Positions 6,933-14,090 are shown, counted from the stretch's first letter. The stretch: 15,241 nt of DNA from Hyphomicrobiales bacterium (GCA_003164375.1 PLTE01000312.1:3218-18458); one strand, 5' to 3'. Numbers and translations are program-made. The notes: generated by a model from the letters alone, not told the origin.

Positions 6933-8867
6933 CTAGAATTCTTTCCAGTTCGGTTCGTCCTTGATTGCGGTGGCGAGCGCCGTCTGCATCTGGCGGGCCG
7001 GTCCACGTTTGACGGCCACGGCCGCTTTCGCCGCGGCGGCACGCCCCGGCCGCGCCGGGGGATCGGTCGCTATCGCCTTGGTCGCGGCGGCTCGCGGCTT
7101 GCTGCTGTCATGCGAAGCGATAGGTCGCGCGCTCTCGGTAAGGCCGGCGTCATCGAGTATGAACACGCCAACGCGTTCGTCCATCGCAGAAGCCTGGTTT
7201 TCGAGGTTCTTTGCGGTCGCCGCATTCTCCTCGACCAGCGCCGAGTTCTGCTGAGTGACCTCGTCCATCTGCGCCAATGCCTTGTTGATTTGCTCGAGGC
7301 CGGTCGCCTGCTCGGCGCTCGCCGCCGCAATTTCGGAGACGATGCCGGCGACCTTCTTGATCGAGGCGACGATCTCGGTGAGCGAACTACCGGTGCGGTT
7401 GACGAGATCGACCCCGTCCTTGACCTGGCTCGAGCTGCTGGTGATGAGATCCTTGATGTCTTTGGCAGCCTGCGAGGAGCGCTGCGCGAGGCTACGCACC
7501 TCTGTGGCAACCACCGCGAAGCCGCGGCCGGCATCGCCGGCGCGTGCCGCTTCGACAGCCGCATTGAGCGCCAGCAAGTTGGTCTGTCGGGCGATCTCGT
7601 CGATGACGCCGATAATGTCGGAGATTTTGCGTGACGATTCCTCGATCCGCGCCATGGCGCCGACGGCGTCGCTGACCACCGCACCGCCGCGCTCCGCGAC
7701 CTCGCGCGTCTCGCTGGCGAATTGATTGGCCTGTTCGGCGTTTTCCGCGTTCTTTTTCACCGTCGCGGAGATCTCCTCCATCGAGGCCGAGGTCTCCTCC
7801 AGGCTCGCCGCCTGCTCCTCGGTGCGCTGCGACAGGTCGGTCGTGCTAGTGGAGATCTCCGCCGACGAGTTGGTGACCTCGCGCGTGGCCGATTTGATGC
7901 CGGTGATGACCTCCACCATCGTATCGATAAGGCTATTGACGCCGGCGCACAGCGATTCGATTTCGCCGGTCTTGCCGGCGAGAGATATGCGCTGCGTCAA
8001 GTCGTGTTCTTTCGCCGCCGATACGACCTCCTGGGTCTGCTGGACCGCGAGTTGCAGCGCTTGGTTGGCGAGCACCTGCGCGGTGATGTCGGTCGCGTAT
8101 TTAACAACCTTGAAAGGCTTGCCGTTGGCATCGAGGATGGGATTGTAGCTGGCCTGGATCCAGACCTCCTTGCCGCCCTTACCGATCCGTTTGTATTGAT
8201 GGGCGTCATATTCACCGCGGCCGAGTTTTTCCCAAAACTGCCGATACTCGGAGCTCTGGCGATAGGCTGGCTCTACGAACATGCCGTGATGCTGACCGCG
8301 CACTTCATCGAGCGTGTAGCCGAGCGCTTTCAGGAAGTTTTCGTTGGCGTGAACGACCTTGCCTTCGAGCGTGAATTCGATCACGGCCTGCGCCTTGTCG
8401 AGGGCCGCGAGCATTCCGGCGTTCATTCGAATCGCAGTGACATCCTGCCACTCGAGAACGTTGCCGACGTAATTTCCCTTGCGATCAAGACTGGCGCTGA
8501 CCAACAGCTGAATCTTCAAATCGCCGATGGTGATTTCCGTCTTCAGTGGCAGCTTCGATGGGTCGGAAAGAAGCTTGCGTTGGTGAGCCGGGTTCTTATG
8601 AAAAGTGTCGATACACATACCAACGATCTTATCCGGCTCGAATGTCGGCCACAGCGAACGAAATGCCGTTGCGTGTTTCTTCAGCAGCTCCTCGGTCGGG
8701 CCGTTGACGTAGGTGATGGTGAAGTCCCCGTCCACCATCATGACGGCTACCGAAACATTGTCGGCGATCTCCGCCTTGAGATCCTCCAGAGGATAGCGGG
8801 CCTTCCGTGCGCCATTGGCGACGCCGCGAGCGGAAGAGAAGCTGAGCCACGACATCATCGTCTCCAT
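6933..8867 (-). CDS. Soluble PAS-PAS methyl-accepting chemotaxis protein
   Basis: A 644-residue receptor with no signal peptide and no membrane segment, so it is cytoplasmic. Two PAS domains lie at about 35-147 and 155-265 (the second with GQHHGMFV and EVWIQASYNP), then a HAMP-like stretch at about 270-325 and the signalling coiled coil to ~560. Its conserved hairpin tip EIARQTNLLALNAAVEAARAG is near 424-444. A basic Ala/Pro-rich linker (~565-639) ends in NWKEF at 640-644, matching the CheR/CheB-docking pentapeptide. The layout is like P. aeruginosa BdlA or Aer-type energy sensors. A TTG at 8870 and ATGs at 8858 and 8855 are alternative starts; GGAG at 8861-8864 favours 8855. It is preceded by cheW in the same unit. 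The ligand or cofactor in the PAS domains is unknown. Confidence 0.95.
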   Translation of the reverse strand: METMMSWLSFSSARGVANGARKARYPLEDLKAEIADNVSVAVMMVDGDFTITYVNGPTEELLKKHATAFRSLWPTFEPDKIVGMCIDTFHKNPAHQRKLLSDPSKLPLKTEITIGDLKIQLLVSASLDRKGNYVGNVLEWQDVTAIRMNAGMLAALDKAQAVIEFTLEGKVVHANENFLKALGYTLDEVRGQHHGMFVEPAYRQSSEYRQFWEKLGRGEYDAHQYKRIGKGGKEVWIQASYNPILDANGKPFKVVKYATDITAQVLANQALQLAVQQTQEVVSAAKEHDLTQRISLAGKTGEIESLCAGVNSLIDTMVEVITGIKSATREVTNSSAEISTSTTDLSQRTEEQAASLEETSASMEEISATVKKNAENAEQANQFASETREVAERGGAVVSDAVGAMARIEESSRKISDIIGVIDEIARQTNLLALNAAVEAARAGDAGRGFAVVATEVRSLAQRSSQAAKDIKDLITSSSSQVKDGVDLVNRTGSSLTEIVASIKKVAGIVSEIAAASAEQATGLEQINKALAQMDEVTQQNSALVEENAATAKNLENQASAMDERVGVFILDDAGLTESARPIASHDSSKPRAAATKAIATDPPARPGRAAAAKAAVAVKRGPARQMQTALATAIKDEPNWKEF

Positions 8868-8903
8868 CAAAAGCTAGAGGTCATTGGGAATTGCGAATTG
8901 GCG

Positions 8904-9410
8904 TTAATCGGTTTGCTCGAGTTGCAAAGACAGAAGCCTCTGCAGATCAATTAGCGCGAGCATGGCGTCGTCGATCGTAACAAGACCGGCGAGAAAATTG
9001 ACGCGTGCGCTGTCGGCGAGGCGCGGCACCGGCTGCACCTGCGAGGGCTCGAACGAGACGATGTCGAGCACCCGGTCGGCGAGAAGACCGATTTGCCGAT
9101 CGTCGATCTGCACGATGATGACGATATGGATCGGCGTCGTTTCGGTCATGCCCTGGCCGAAGCGGCAGCGCAGGTCGACGATCGGTACCATCACGCCGCG
9201 CAGATTGAGCACGCCGCGCACGTAATCCGGCTGATTCGGCAAATGGGTGACGGTCGACCAGCCCTTGATTTCGCGTACCGCCATAATATCGACGCCGTAT
9301 TGCTCGTCACCGATAGCGAAGCTGATGAAGTCGGCGCGCTCCGCGAGCACGCCTGCAGCGCCATTGGCGGGTCTGGCGTGGTTCGCTGACGATGCGGCTT
9401 GAATGTTCAC
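8904..9410 (-). CDS. cheW: Chemotaxis coupling protein CheW
   Basis: A 168-residue CheW that links receptors to the kinase CheA. The CheW domain spans about residues 26-163, with typical blocks such as REIKGWSTVTHLPNQPDYVRG and GVLNLRGVMVPIVDLR. The first ~25 residues are an Ala-rich leader. Translation starts at a GTG (9410), with AGAGGAA 10 bases upstream. Its stop lies 36 bases before the chemoreceptor start, so the two genes form a pair. No cheA, cheY, cheR or cheB is in view, so the pair must work with a chemotaxis set elsewhere. A perfect FNR/FixK-type site lies about 180 bases upstream. Confidence 0.95.
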   Translation of the reverse strand: MNIQAASSANHARPANGAAGVLAERADFISFAIGDEQYGVDIMAVREIKGWSTVTHLPNQPDYVRGVLNLRGVMVPIVDLRCRFGQGMTETTPIHIVIIVQIDDRQIGLLADRVLDIVSFEPSQVQPVPRLADSARVNFLAGLVTIDDAMLALIDLQRLLSLQLEQTD

Positions 9411-9531
9411 GCGGCGATGATTCCTCTCACTGTCAGAGCTTTGAACCTGGAGCGCAGCGACACCGGTAGCGGCGCGATACAGCGAGGGTCGGGCCCGAAC
9501 TAAATTCGATGCGAGATTTACAAGGGTTTTA

Positions 9532-9537
9532 TGTATA
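9532..9537 (-). promoter_or_regulatory. Candidate -10 element for cheW
   Basis: TATACA on the minus strand (9537-9532) lies in an AT-rich patch containing TTTAT-GT-ATAAA. No good -35 hexamer sits 16-18 bases upstream, as expected for an activator-dependent promoter. The FNR/FixK-type box is centred about 60 bases further upstream. This is a weak, position-based call. Confidence 0.25.
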
Positions 9538-9587
9538 AATTGGTAAATGTACCCACGTACTGTCCGCTGTGACCTTGATCCGCAATA

Positions 9588-9601
9588 TTGATATGGATCA
9601 A
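9588..9601. promoter_or_regulatory. FNR/FixK-type operator (anaerobox)
   Basis: TTGATATGGATCAA matches the FNR/FixK consensus TTGAT-N4-ATCAA at all ten defined positions. A further half site, CTTGATCC at 9574-9581, pairs with GGATCAAG at 9595-9602. The only gene starting downstream is cheW on the minus strand (GTG at 9410). The other neighbour, the membrane protein gene, ends here at 9636. The site therefore most likely activates the cheW-receptor unit at low oxygen. The match is seen directly; the regulator is inferred. Confidence 0.7.
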
Positions 9602-9635
9602 GTGATCAGATGCCGATGCGCCCGTCCGTGCGGTG

Positions 9636-10451
9636 CTATGATTTTCTAAAAGCGCGCCGCATCGCTCCCGTACGCGCCAGCATCAAGACCCCGCTCCAGG
9701 CGATGGCGACGACCATGCCGATCACTAGCGCCCACCATGAGCCGAGCGGTTCGGCGGCGTAATGCACGGCGAGAAAACTCAGCGACAATCCGATCAGGGC
9801 GACCTGCGCATGCGCCAGCATGCTGGCGGTCGCCTTGCCGCCGACGCGCGGGTGCAAAATGACGACGGAACTGCACATGACGATGGGAAACAACGCGAAC
9901 ATGCCGGATGCGAACGAGCCGATGCTGTAGCTTGCGGTGGTGACCACCGCGACCACGACGCCGGCGGCGAGCGCGCGCAGCGGAATGTCGAATGGCGTGC
10001 GCAGAAATTTCCGTAGCTGGCCCGAGGCGCGATAGCGCCAGCTCAGCGGGATGGTGAACCCGAACACCACGACGTTCAGCGCTACCGCGCCAAGCGGCGG
10101 CCAATCGACCAGGCGCAAGAGCCCGGCGGCCACGAACCATACCGAGAGCGAAACGCCAAGACTGAGCAACAGGCCGTGGCGCTGCGCCAAAGCGGCATAG
10201 ATCAGACAAAAGATCGAGACGGCGGCGCCGGTCGCGGTGCTGCCGATGGCGCTCGCGGCGATGAAGCTTGTCGGGTGCTCAATGGCGAGGATGACATAGG
10301 CGGCGCCGGCCGCGGTCGGCAGCGCCGCGATCAGCGCGCCGACAAAGGCTCCCGAGCGCTCTACGGTAATGGAGGTCAGAACGACGACGATCGCCGTCAA
10401 CGCCATTTTCAGAGCGAGGCCGTACCAGAACAAGAGTTCGGGAGGGGTCAT
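9636..10451 (-). CDS. Uncharacterised integral membrane protein, ~9 TM segments
   Basis: A 271-residue, strongly hydrophobic protein that I do not recognise. Hydrophobic segments lie at about 8-29, 34-57, 60-87, 93-113, 116-138, 155-176, 179-199, 213-232 and 238-260. Two parts resemble each other: G34 to P60 and G178 to P201 share G-x-F, a Gly, AL-[FP] or ALP, VIL and HP in order, which suggests an old internal duplication as in many transporters. The C-terminus is basic (RRAFRKS), suggesting a cytoplasmic end. ATG at 10451 has AAGG just ahead and lies directly beside the long palindrome at 10461. No neighbour hints at a substrate. Confidence 0.8.
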   Translation of the reverse strand: MTPPELLFWYGLALKMALTAIVVVLTSITVERSGAFVGALIAALPTAAGAAYVILAIEHPTSFIAASAIGSTATGAAVSIFCLIYAALAQRHGLLLSLGVSLSVWFVAAGLLRLVDWPPLGAVALNVVVFGFTIPLSWRYRASGQLRKFLRTPFDIPLRALAAGVVVAVVTTASYSIGSFASGMFALFPIVMCSSVVILHPRVGGKATASMLAHAQVALIGLSLSFLAVHYAAEPLGSWWALVIGMVVAIAWSGVLMLARTGAMRRAFRKS

Positions 10452-10460
10452 TGCCTTATT

Positions 10461-10557
10461 CCGTCACCCTGAGGTGCGAGCGTAGCGAGCCTCGAAGGGC
10501 GACAGCCCGGGCCGTGCATCCTTCGAGGGCCGCTTCGCGGCCACCTCAGGATGACGG
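10461..10557. repeat. Long REP-like palindromic repeat
   Basis: A 97-base imperfect inverted repeat. The outer arms CCGTCACCCTGAGGTG (10461-10476) and CACCTCAGGATGACGG (10542-10557) match at all but one position, and CCTCGAAGG (10490-10498) pairs with CCTTCGAGG (10520-10528). The GCGAAGCGGCC-like inner blocks add further pairing. The words CCTGAGG and CCTTCGAG are those of a very abundant intergenic repeat in Rhizobiales, as I recall. It fills the gap between the divergently ordered stop of the OsmC gene (10569) and the start of the membrane protein (10451), and may protect or end the OsmC transcript. Confidence 0.8.
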
Positions 10558-10568
10558 GCGAGAGGTTA

Positions 10569-11078
10569 TCACGTCCGGGTGAGTCTCACGTCGACCGGCG
10601 GCCCGCTCTTGATCGTCTGATAGACGACGCAATAACGCTCCGTGAGCTTGAGGAGCTGATCAAGCTTGTCCTGCGGCGCGTCGGTGTCGACGGTGAAGGC
10701 AAGCCGGATTTGCGCAAAGCCGACCGGCACCTCCTTGGCGACGCCGAGCGTGCCGCGAAAATCGAGGTCGCCTTCGGCCGAGACCGTGCCGGATTTGAGC
10801 GGAATGTCGATGGCGGTCGCGACCGCCTTGAGCGTCACGCCGGCGCAGGCGACGAGCGCCTCGAGCAGCATGTCGCCGGAGCACAATTCCATGCCCGAGC
10901 CGCCGGTGGCCGGATGCAGGCCGGCGACCGCGAGCGCGCGGCCGGTCTCGACCTTGCACGCGATATTGGCGTCGTCGAGCGTGCCTTTGGCTTTGAGCGT
11001 AATGAAGCCGGCTTTGGGATCGGCCTTGTAGCGCTCCTTGATCGGCGCTTGCAGCGCGCGCAGCCCGGCGGCGTCCAT
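10569..11078 (-). CDS. OsmC family protein (peroxide-reducing type)
   Basis: A 169-residue OsmC/Ohr-fold protein, a normal length. The two thiols expected of the family are present: Cys78 in LEALVACAG and Cys150 in TERYCVVY, so a thiol-dependent organic-hydroperoxide reductase activity is plausible. The frame is open upstream to 11156, but AAGGGA 7 bases before the ATG at 11078 and the fold boundary favour 11078. It follows the ABC ATPase stop by 68 bases on the same strand and is probably the last gene of that operon. It is closer to the OsmC-like group found beside catabolic or transport genes than to Ohr, and I give no symbol. Confidence 0.88.
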   Translation of the reverse strand: MDAAGLRALQAPIKERYKADPKAGFITLKAKGTLDDANIACKVETGRALAVAGLHPATGGSGMELCSGDMLLEALVACAGVTLKAVATAIDIPLKSGTVSAEGDLDFRGTLGVAKEVPVGFAQIRLAFTVDTDAPQDKLDQLLKLTERYCVVYQTIKSGPPVDVRLTRT

Positions 11079-11085
11079 GGGCAAG

Positions 11086-11091
11086 TCCCTT
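11086..11091 (-). promoter_or_regulatory. Ribosome binding site fixing the OsmC start
   Basis: AAGGGA on the minus strand ends 7 bases before the ATG at 11078. It decides this start against the in-frame ATG at 11156, which would overlap the ATPase stop codon. Confidence 0.6.
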
Positions 11092-11146
11092 TGTGTGGCA
11101 CGTCTTCCTGCGTGAAATGTCGAGATAGAGCACGCAGCGACTTTTG

Positions 11147-11938
11147 TCACCACCACAAAGCGGCGCCAGCCTCGGCTTTAGGCTCGTCGGCAGTGCCGGT
11201 CGCGGCGCGATCGAGTGAGCGGTCGAGCGCCGCGAGCACGCGGCGTTTGGCGAAATCGAACGCCGCCGACTGGCGATCGCGCGGCCGCGGCAATTCAACG
11301 CCGATCTCGTCGAAGATGCGGCCGGGGCGCGGCCGCATTACCATGATGCGGTCGGCGAGCACGATCGCCTCTTCGACGTCGTGGGTGACGAGCAGCAAGG
11401 TCGGCTTGGCGTCGGCCCACAGATCGAGCAGATGGTCCTGCAAGTCGGTGCGGGTGAAGGCGTCGAGCGCCGAGAACGGCTCGTCGAGCAGCAAGACTTC
11501 GGGGCGCGGCACCAGCGCGCGTGCGATAGCCACGCGTTGCGCCTGGCCGCCGGATAATTCCCGCGGCCAAACGGCCGCTTTATCGGAAAGCCCGACGCGC
11601 TTGAGCGCGGCGGCGACACGCTCCGCGCGCTCTGACTTTGGCCTATCGCCGAGCCCGAAGCCGACATTGTCGGCGACCTTGAGCCAAGGCAACAGCCGCG
11701 GTTCCTGAAAGATGATGCCGATCTTTTGGTGCGGCGCGGCGATGCGTTCGCCGTCGAGCGTGATGGTGCCTTCGGTCGCCGGATCGAGCCCACCGATGGC
11801 GCGCAGCAATGTCGATTTGCCGCAGCCGGAGCCGCCGATCACGGCGACGATCTCGCCGAGCTCAACCGCAAGCGACACGCCGTCCAAGGCATGAACGCCG
11901 TTTGGGTAAGTTTTGCCGACGCGTTCAAGCACGAGCAT
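11147..11938 (-). CDS. ABC transporter ATP-binding protein (SsuB/TauB/NrtD family)
   Basis: A 263-residue ATPase that would drive the permease upstream. Walker A GGSGCGKST is at 35-43, the Q-loop Gln78 in IFQEPRLLPW, the signature LSGGQ at 128-132, Walker B LLLDEPFSALD with D152/E153, and the switch His186 in VTHDVEEA. QEPRLLPW and FSALDAFTR are typical of the nitrate/sulfonate/taurine subfamily. The last ~25 residues are a variable Ala-rich tail. It is separated from the permease by a palindromic repeat. The ligand cannot be told from the ATPase. Confidence 0.95.
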   Translation of the reverse strand: MLVLERVGKTYPNGVHALDGVSLAVELGEIVAVIGGSGCGKSTLLRAIGGLDPATEGTITLDGERIAAPHQKIGIIFQEPRLLPWLKVADNVGFGLGDRPKSERAERVAAALKRVGLSDKAAVWPRELSGGQAQRVAIARALVPRPEVLLLDEPFSALDAFTRTDLQDHLLDLWADAKPTLLLVTHDVEEAIVLADRIMVMRPRPGRIFDEIGVELPRPRDRQSAAFDFAKRRVLAALDRSLDRAATGTADEPKAEAGAALWW

Positions 11939-11962
11939 CAGGCGACCCTAGATTTTCTGTTT

Positions 11963-12011
11963 GCGCATGATCTTATCCGAAAACCGGCATCCGCTTTTCG
12001 GGATCATGCGC
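11963..12011. repeat. Palindromic repeat between permease and ATPase genes
   Basis: GCGCATGATC (11963-11972) pairs with GATCATGCGC (12002-12011), and CCGAAAA (11977-11983) with TTTTCGG (11995-12001), leaving a 4-base bulge and an 11-base loop. This combination of words is, to my knowledge, one of the most frequent intergenic repeats in Bradyrhizobium/Rhodopseudomonas genomes. Its last base is the first base of the permease stop codon, so it sits inside an operon, where it could stabilise upstream mRNA or lower ATPase expression. Confidence 0.75.
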
Positions 12012-12841
12012 TAACGAACAACATCTTCCCACCGCAGGAACGGCGCGGCCGTGAGCGCGATCAACCAATCGGTCGATTTGCCGACAATGGCGAAGGCGAC
12101 GATGGCGGCTATGATCTCGGCCGGCTTGCCGAGCTCTTGGCCGTCGATCAACAGATAACCGAGGCCTTCGGAGGCGCCCATCAGTTCGGCGGCGACGACG
12201 AACATCCAGCCGAGCCCAAGGCCGGAGCGCAGCGAAATCACATAGGCCGGCAACACCGCGGGGAGCAGGATCCGGCGCACCATCGCGACATCGGACAGCC
12301 GGAAGGTGCGGCCAACTTCAACGAGCTTGCGGTCGACCGATTGGATCGCGCCCATCAGCCCGAGATAAACCGGAAAGAATACGCCGACCGCGATCAAAGT
12401 GACTTTCGATGCTTCGAAAATCCCGAGCCAGAGAATGAACAGCGGCACCCAGGCGATCGACGGGATGGCGCGTAGCGCCTGCAGGCTCGGATCGAGCAGA
12501 CGGCGCACCAAGGGCGAATAGCCGGCCGCGGCGCCGAGCACCGTGGCTATGACGACGCCAATGCCGAAACCGGCCGCGACCCGCGCCAGAGTGACGAGGG
12601 TGTTGCGTTGCAATTCGCCGGTGCGCGCGAGGTCGACGAAGGTCGCAAAGATGACGGACGGCGGCGGCGCCAGCCGCCCGCTCGCCCAGCCCATCCGAAC
12701 GATGGTTTCCCACAACAGCGCCGCCGCGACCGGCAGCAGAAGCCCGAGCGCCGGCCGGGCCAGCCGCGCCCAGCGGTTCGCTACCGCCCGTTCACGCGTG
12801 GGATTGCCTTCAGCGGCAATGGTCATGCCGACAACAGACAT
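12011..12841 (-). CDS. ABC transporter permease (SsuC/TauC/NrtB family)
   Basis: A 276-residue inner-membrane permease with about six hydrophobic segments (first at ~31-46, then ~86-107, 127-141, 147-166, 194-220 and 242-262). The BPD_transp_1 coupling loop is near 172-196 (VEVGRTFRLSDVAMVRRILLP), where the EAA-type motif has Gly in the usual place. LRAIPSIAWVPLFILWLG at 123-140 is typical of the nitrate/sulfonate/taurine group. ATG at 12841 and an in-frame ATG at 12826 are both possible; neither has a strong ribosome site. The binding-protein gene ends 51 bases upstream on the same strand. Confidence 0.93.
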   Translation of the reverse strand: MSVVGMTIAAEGNPTRERAVANRWARLARPALGLLLPVAAALLWETIVRMGWASGRLAPPPSVIFATFVDLARTGELQRNTLVTLARVAAGFGIGVVIATVLGAAAGYSPLVRRLLDPSLQALRAIPSIAWVPLFILWLGIFEASKVTLIAVGVFFPVYLGLMGAIQSVDRKLVEVGRTFRLSDVAMVRRILLPAVLPAYVISLRSGLGLGWMFVVAAELMGASEGLGYLLIDGQELGKPAEIIAAIVAFAIVGKSTDWLIALTAAPFLRWEDVVR

Positions 12842-12892
12842 AATGACACCGGCAAATGCAATGCGGTGCGAAGGCGCGAAATTTACGTTCGG

Positions 12893-13870
12893 CTAGGCTT
12901 CCGTCACGAAGCGGTCGTCGACCAGATCGTCGAGCGTCTTTTTCACGTCGACATTGGCTGCGATCACGCCGGCCTGCTGCAGCGCGAGACCCGCTTGCAG
13001 GATCGTGTCGCGCTGCTCCGGGCCGATGCGATTGAAAGTGAGCTCGGTGCGTTCTTTAAGCTGAATGTCGACGACGGCGTCGGGCAGCTTGGTGGCCGCG
13101 ATGAACGCCGCTTTTTCGTCGTCGTAATGCGCCAGACTATATTTGCGCCCATCCTCGTAGACCGCGAGCACGCGCTTTGCCAGATCGGGATATTTGTTGA
13201 GGAAGTCCTCGCTGGCATTGAGGATCCCGTAAGTGTTGGCCGCCTTGTTGCGATAGAACAACCGCGCCCCGTCCTCGACCTGCGCCTGCGCCATCATCGG
13301 ATCGAGGCCGGCCCAGGCGTCGACGTCGCCGCGGATCAGCGCGATCTTGCCGTCAGGATGCTGCAACAACACCGGCACGATGTCCTTTTCGCTCAAGCCC
13401 ACCGATAGCAGCGCGCGCACCAGGAAAATATGCGGGTCGGTGCCGCGCGTCACCGCGACGCGCTTGCCCTTGAGCTCCTCGATTTTATTGATGGACGAAT
13501 CTTTGCGCGTCACCAGCGCGGTCCATTCCGGACGGGAATAGACGTAGATCGACTTGATCGGATTGCCGTTGATCTTGCCGAGCAAGGCGGCGGAGCCGGC
13601 GGTCGAGCCGAAATCGATCGAACCGGCGTTCAAAAATTCGAGCGCCTTGTTGGAGCCGAGCGACTGGACCCAGCGGATGCCGATGCCGTCATTGGCGAAT
13701 TCGTTTTCGAGCAGCCGCTTAGACTTCAGCACCAGGGAGACCGGATTATAGGTGGCCCAGTCGACGCGGATTTCGCTCGGTTTGTCCGCGGCACGGGCAG
13801 AGCGGGCGAGACCGAGCGGCGCAAGACCGGCGCCGATGGCGCTCGTCAGCAAACGACGACGTGACAGCAT
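12893..13870 (-). CDS. ABC transporter substrate-binding protein, nitrate/sulfonate family
   Basis: A 325-residue periplasmic binding protein. The N-terminus MLSRRRLLTSAIGAGLAPLGL has an arginine triplet before a hydrophobic core, then ARSARA with likely cleavage near residue 27, consistent with a Tat signal. The mature part has the features of the aliphatic sulfonate/nitrate/taurine binding family (NAGSIDFGSTAGSAALL, KGKRVAVTRGTDPHIFLVRAL, GDVDAWAGLDPMMAQ). GGAGG 6 bases upstream fixes the ATG at 13870, although the frame is open to 13939. It is the first gene of the ABC operon, followed by permease, ATPase and OsmC. Ligand unknown: sulfonate, taurine or another small organic compound. Confidence 0.93.
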   Translation of the reverse strand: MLSRRRLLTSAIGAGLAPLGLARSARAADKPSEIRVDWATYNPVSLVLKSKRLLENEFANDGIGIRWVQSLGSNKALEFLNAGSIDFGSTAGSAALLGKINGNPIKSIYVYSRPEWTALVTRKDSSINKIEELKGKRVAVTRGTDPHIFLVRALLSVGLSEKDIVPVLLQHPDGKIALIRGDVDAWAGLDPMMAQAQVEDGARLFYRNKAANTYGILNASEDFLNKYPDLAKRVLAVYEDGRKYSLAHYDDEKAAFIAATKLPDAVVDIQLKERTELTFNRIGPEQRDTILQAGLALQQAGVIAANVDVKKTLDDLVDDRFVTEA

Positions 13871-13876
13871 GACCCG

Positions 13877-13881
13877 CCTCC
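13877..13881 (-). promoter_or_regulatory. Ribosome binding site fixing the binding-protein start
   Basis: GGAGG on the minus strand lies 6 bases before the ATG at 13870. The next in-frame ATG upstream would add 23 residues ahead of the signal peptide, which makes no sense for an exported protein. Confidence 0.75.
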
Positions 13882-13912
13882 AGGTTTGGCAGCGCACCGG
13901 CGCGCCGTCCGC

Positions 13913-13952
13913 ATTATATTTATTCTTTAAGAAAGGCAACGACGCCCGTCAA
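13913..13952 (-). promoter_or_regulatory. Candidate promoter of the ABC transporter operon
   Basis: On the minus strand TTGACG (13952-13947) is followed after exactly 17 bases by TAAAGA (13929-13924). A perfect TATAAT lies a little further on at 13918-13913, with a TTGCCT 15 bases ahead of it. Two overlapping sigma-70-type promoters are therefore possible. Leader length to the ATG at 13870 would be about 40-55 bases. A small palindrome, TTCTT-T-AAGAA, overlaps the first -10 and could be an operator. Confidence 0.45.
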
Positions 13953-13975
13953 TTGGAATTTAATACTATAACTCA

Positions 13976-14002
13976 TTGAAATTACAGAATATCATTTTTC
14001 AA
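13976..14002. promoter_or_regulatory. Weak dyad in the binding-protein/glnD intergenic region
   Basis: TTGAAA at 13976-13981 is the reverse complement of TTTCAA at 13997-14002, in an AT-rich stretch about 90 bases before glnD. It may belong to glnD control. I see no convincing -35/-10 pair for glnD in 13953-14090. Confidence 0.2.
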
Positions 14003-14090
14003 GGGTGCCAAGCAGGATTTCATGCAGTTTTCCTCAAGAGACGACCGGCGGGCGATGACACTGCGCGGCGGCTCCGCTATGGCGTAATGG

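Noticed and set aside
7722..8954. 410-codon open frame on the plus strand opposite the chemoreceptor
   Set aside because: It is antisense to a clear PAS-PAS-MCP coding sequence, and its arginine-rich product has no domain; the length is explained by high GC content.
10551..11708. 385-codon plus-strand frame over the OsmC and ATPase genes
   Set aside because: It covers two genes with intact catalytic motifs on the opposite strand and begins inside the palindromic repeat.
13871..13939. 23-residue N-terminal extension of the substrate-binding protein
   Set aside because: It would precede the signal peptide, overlap the candidate promoter and ignore the strong GGAGG site before 13870.
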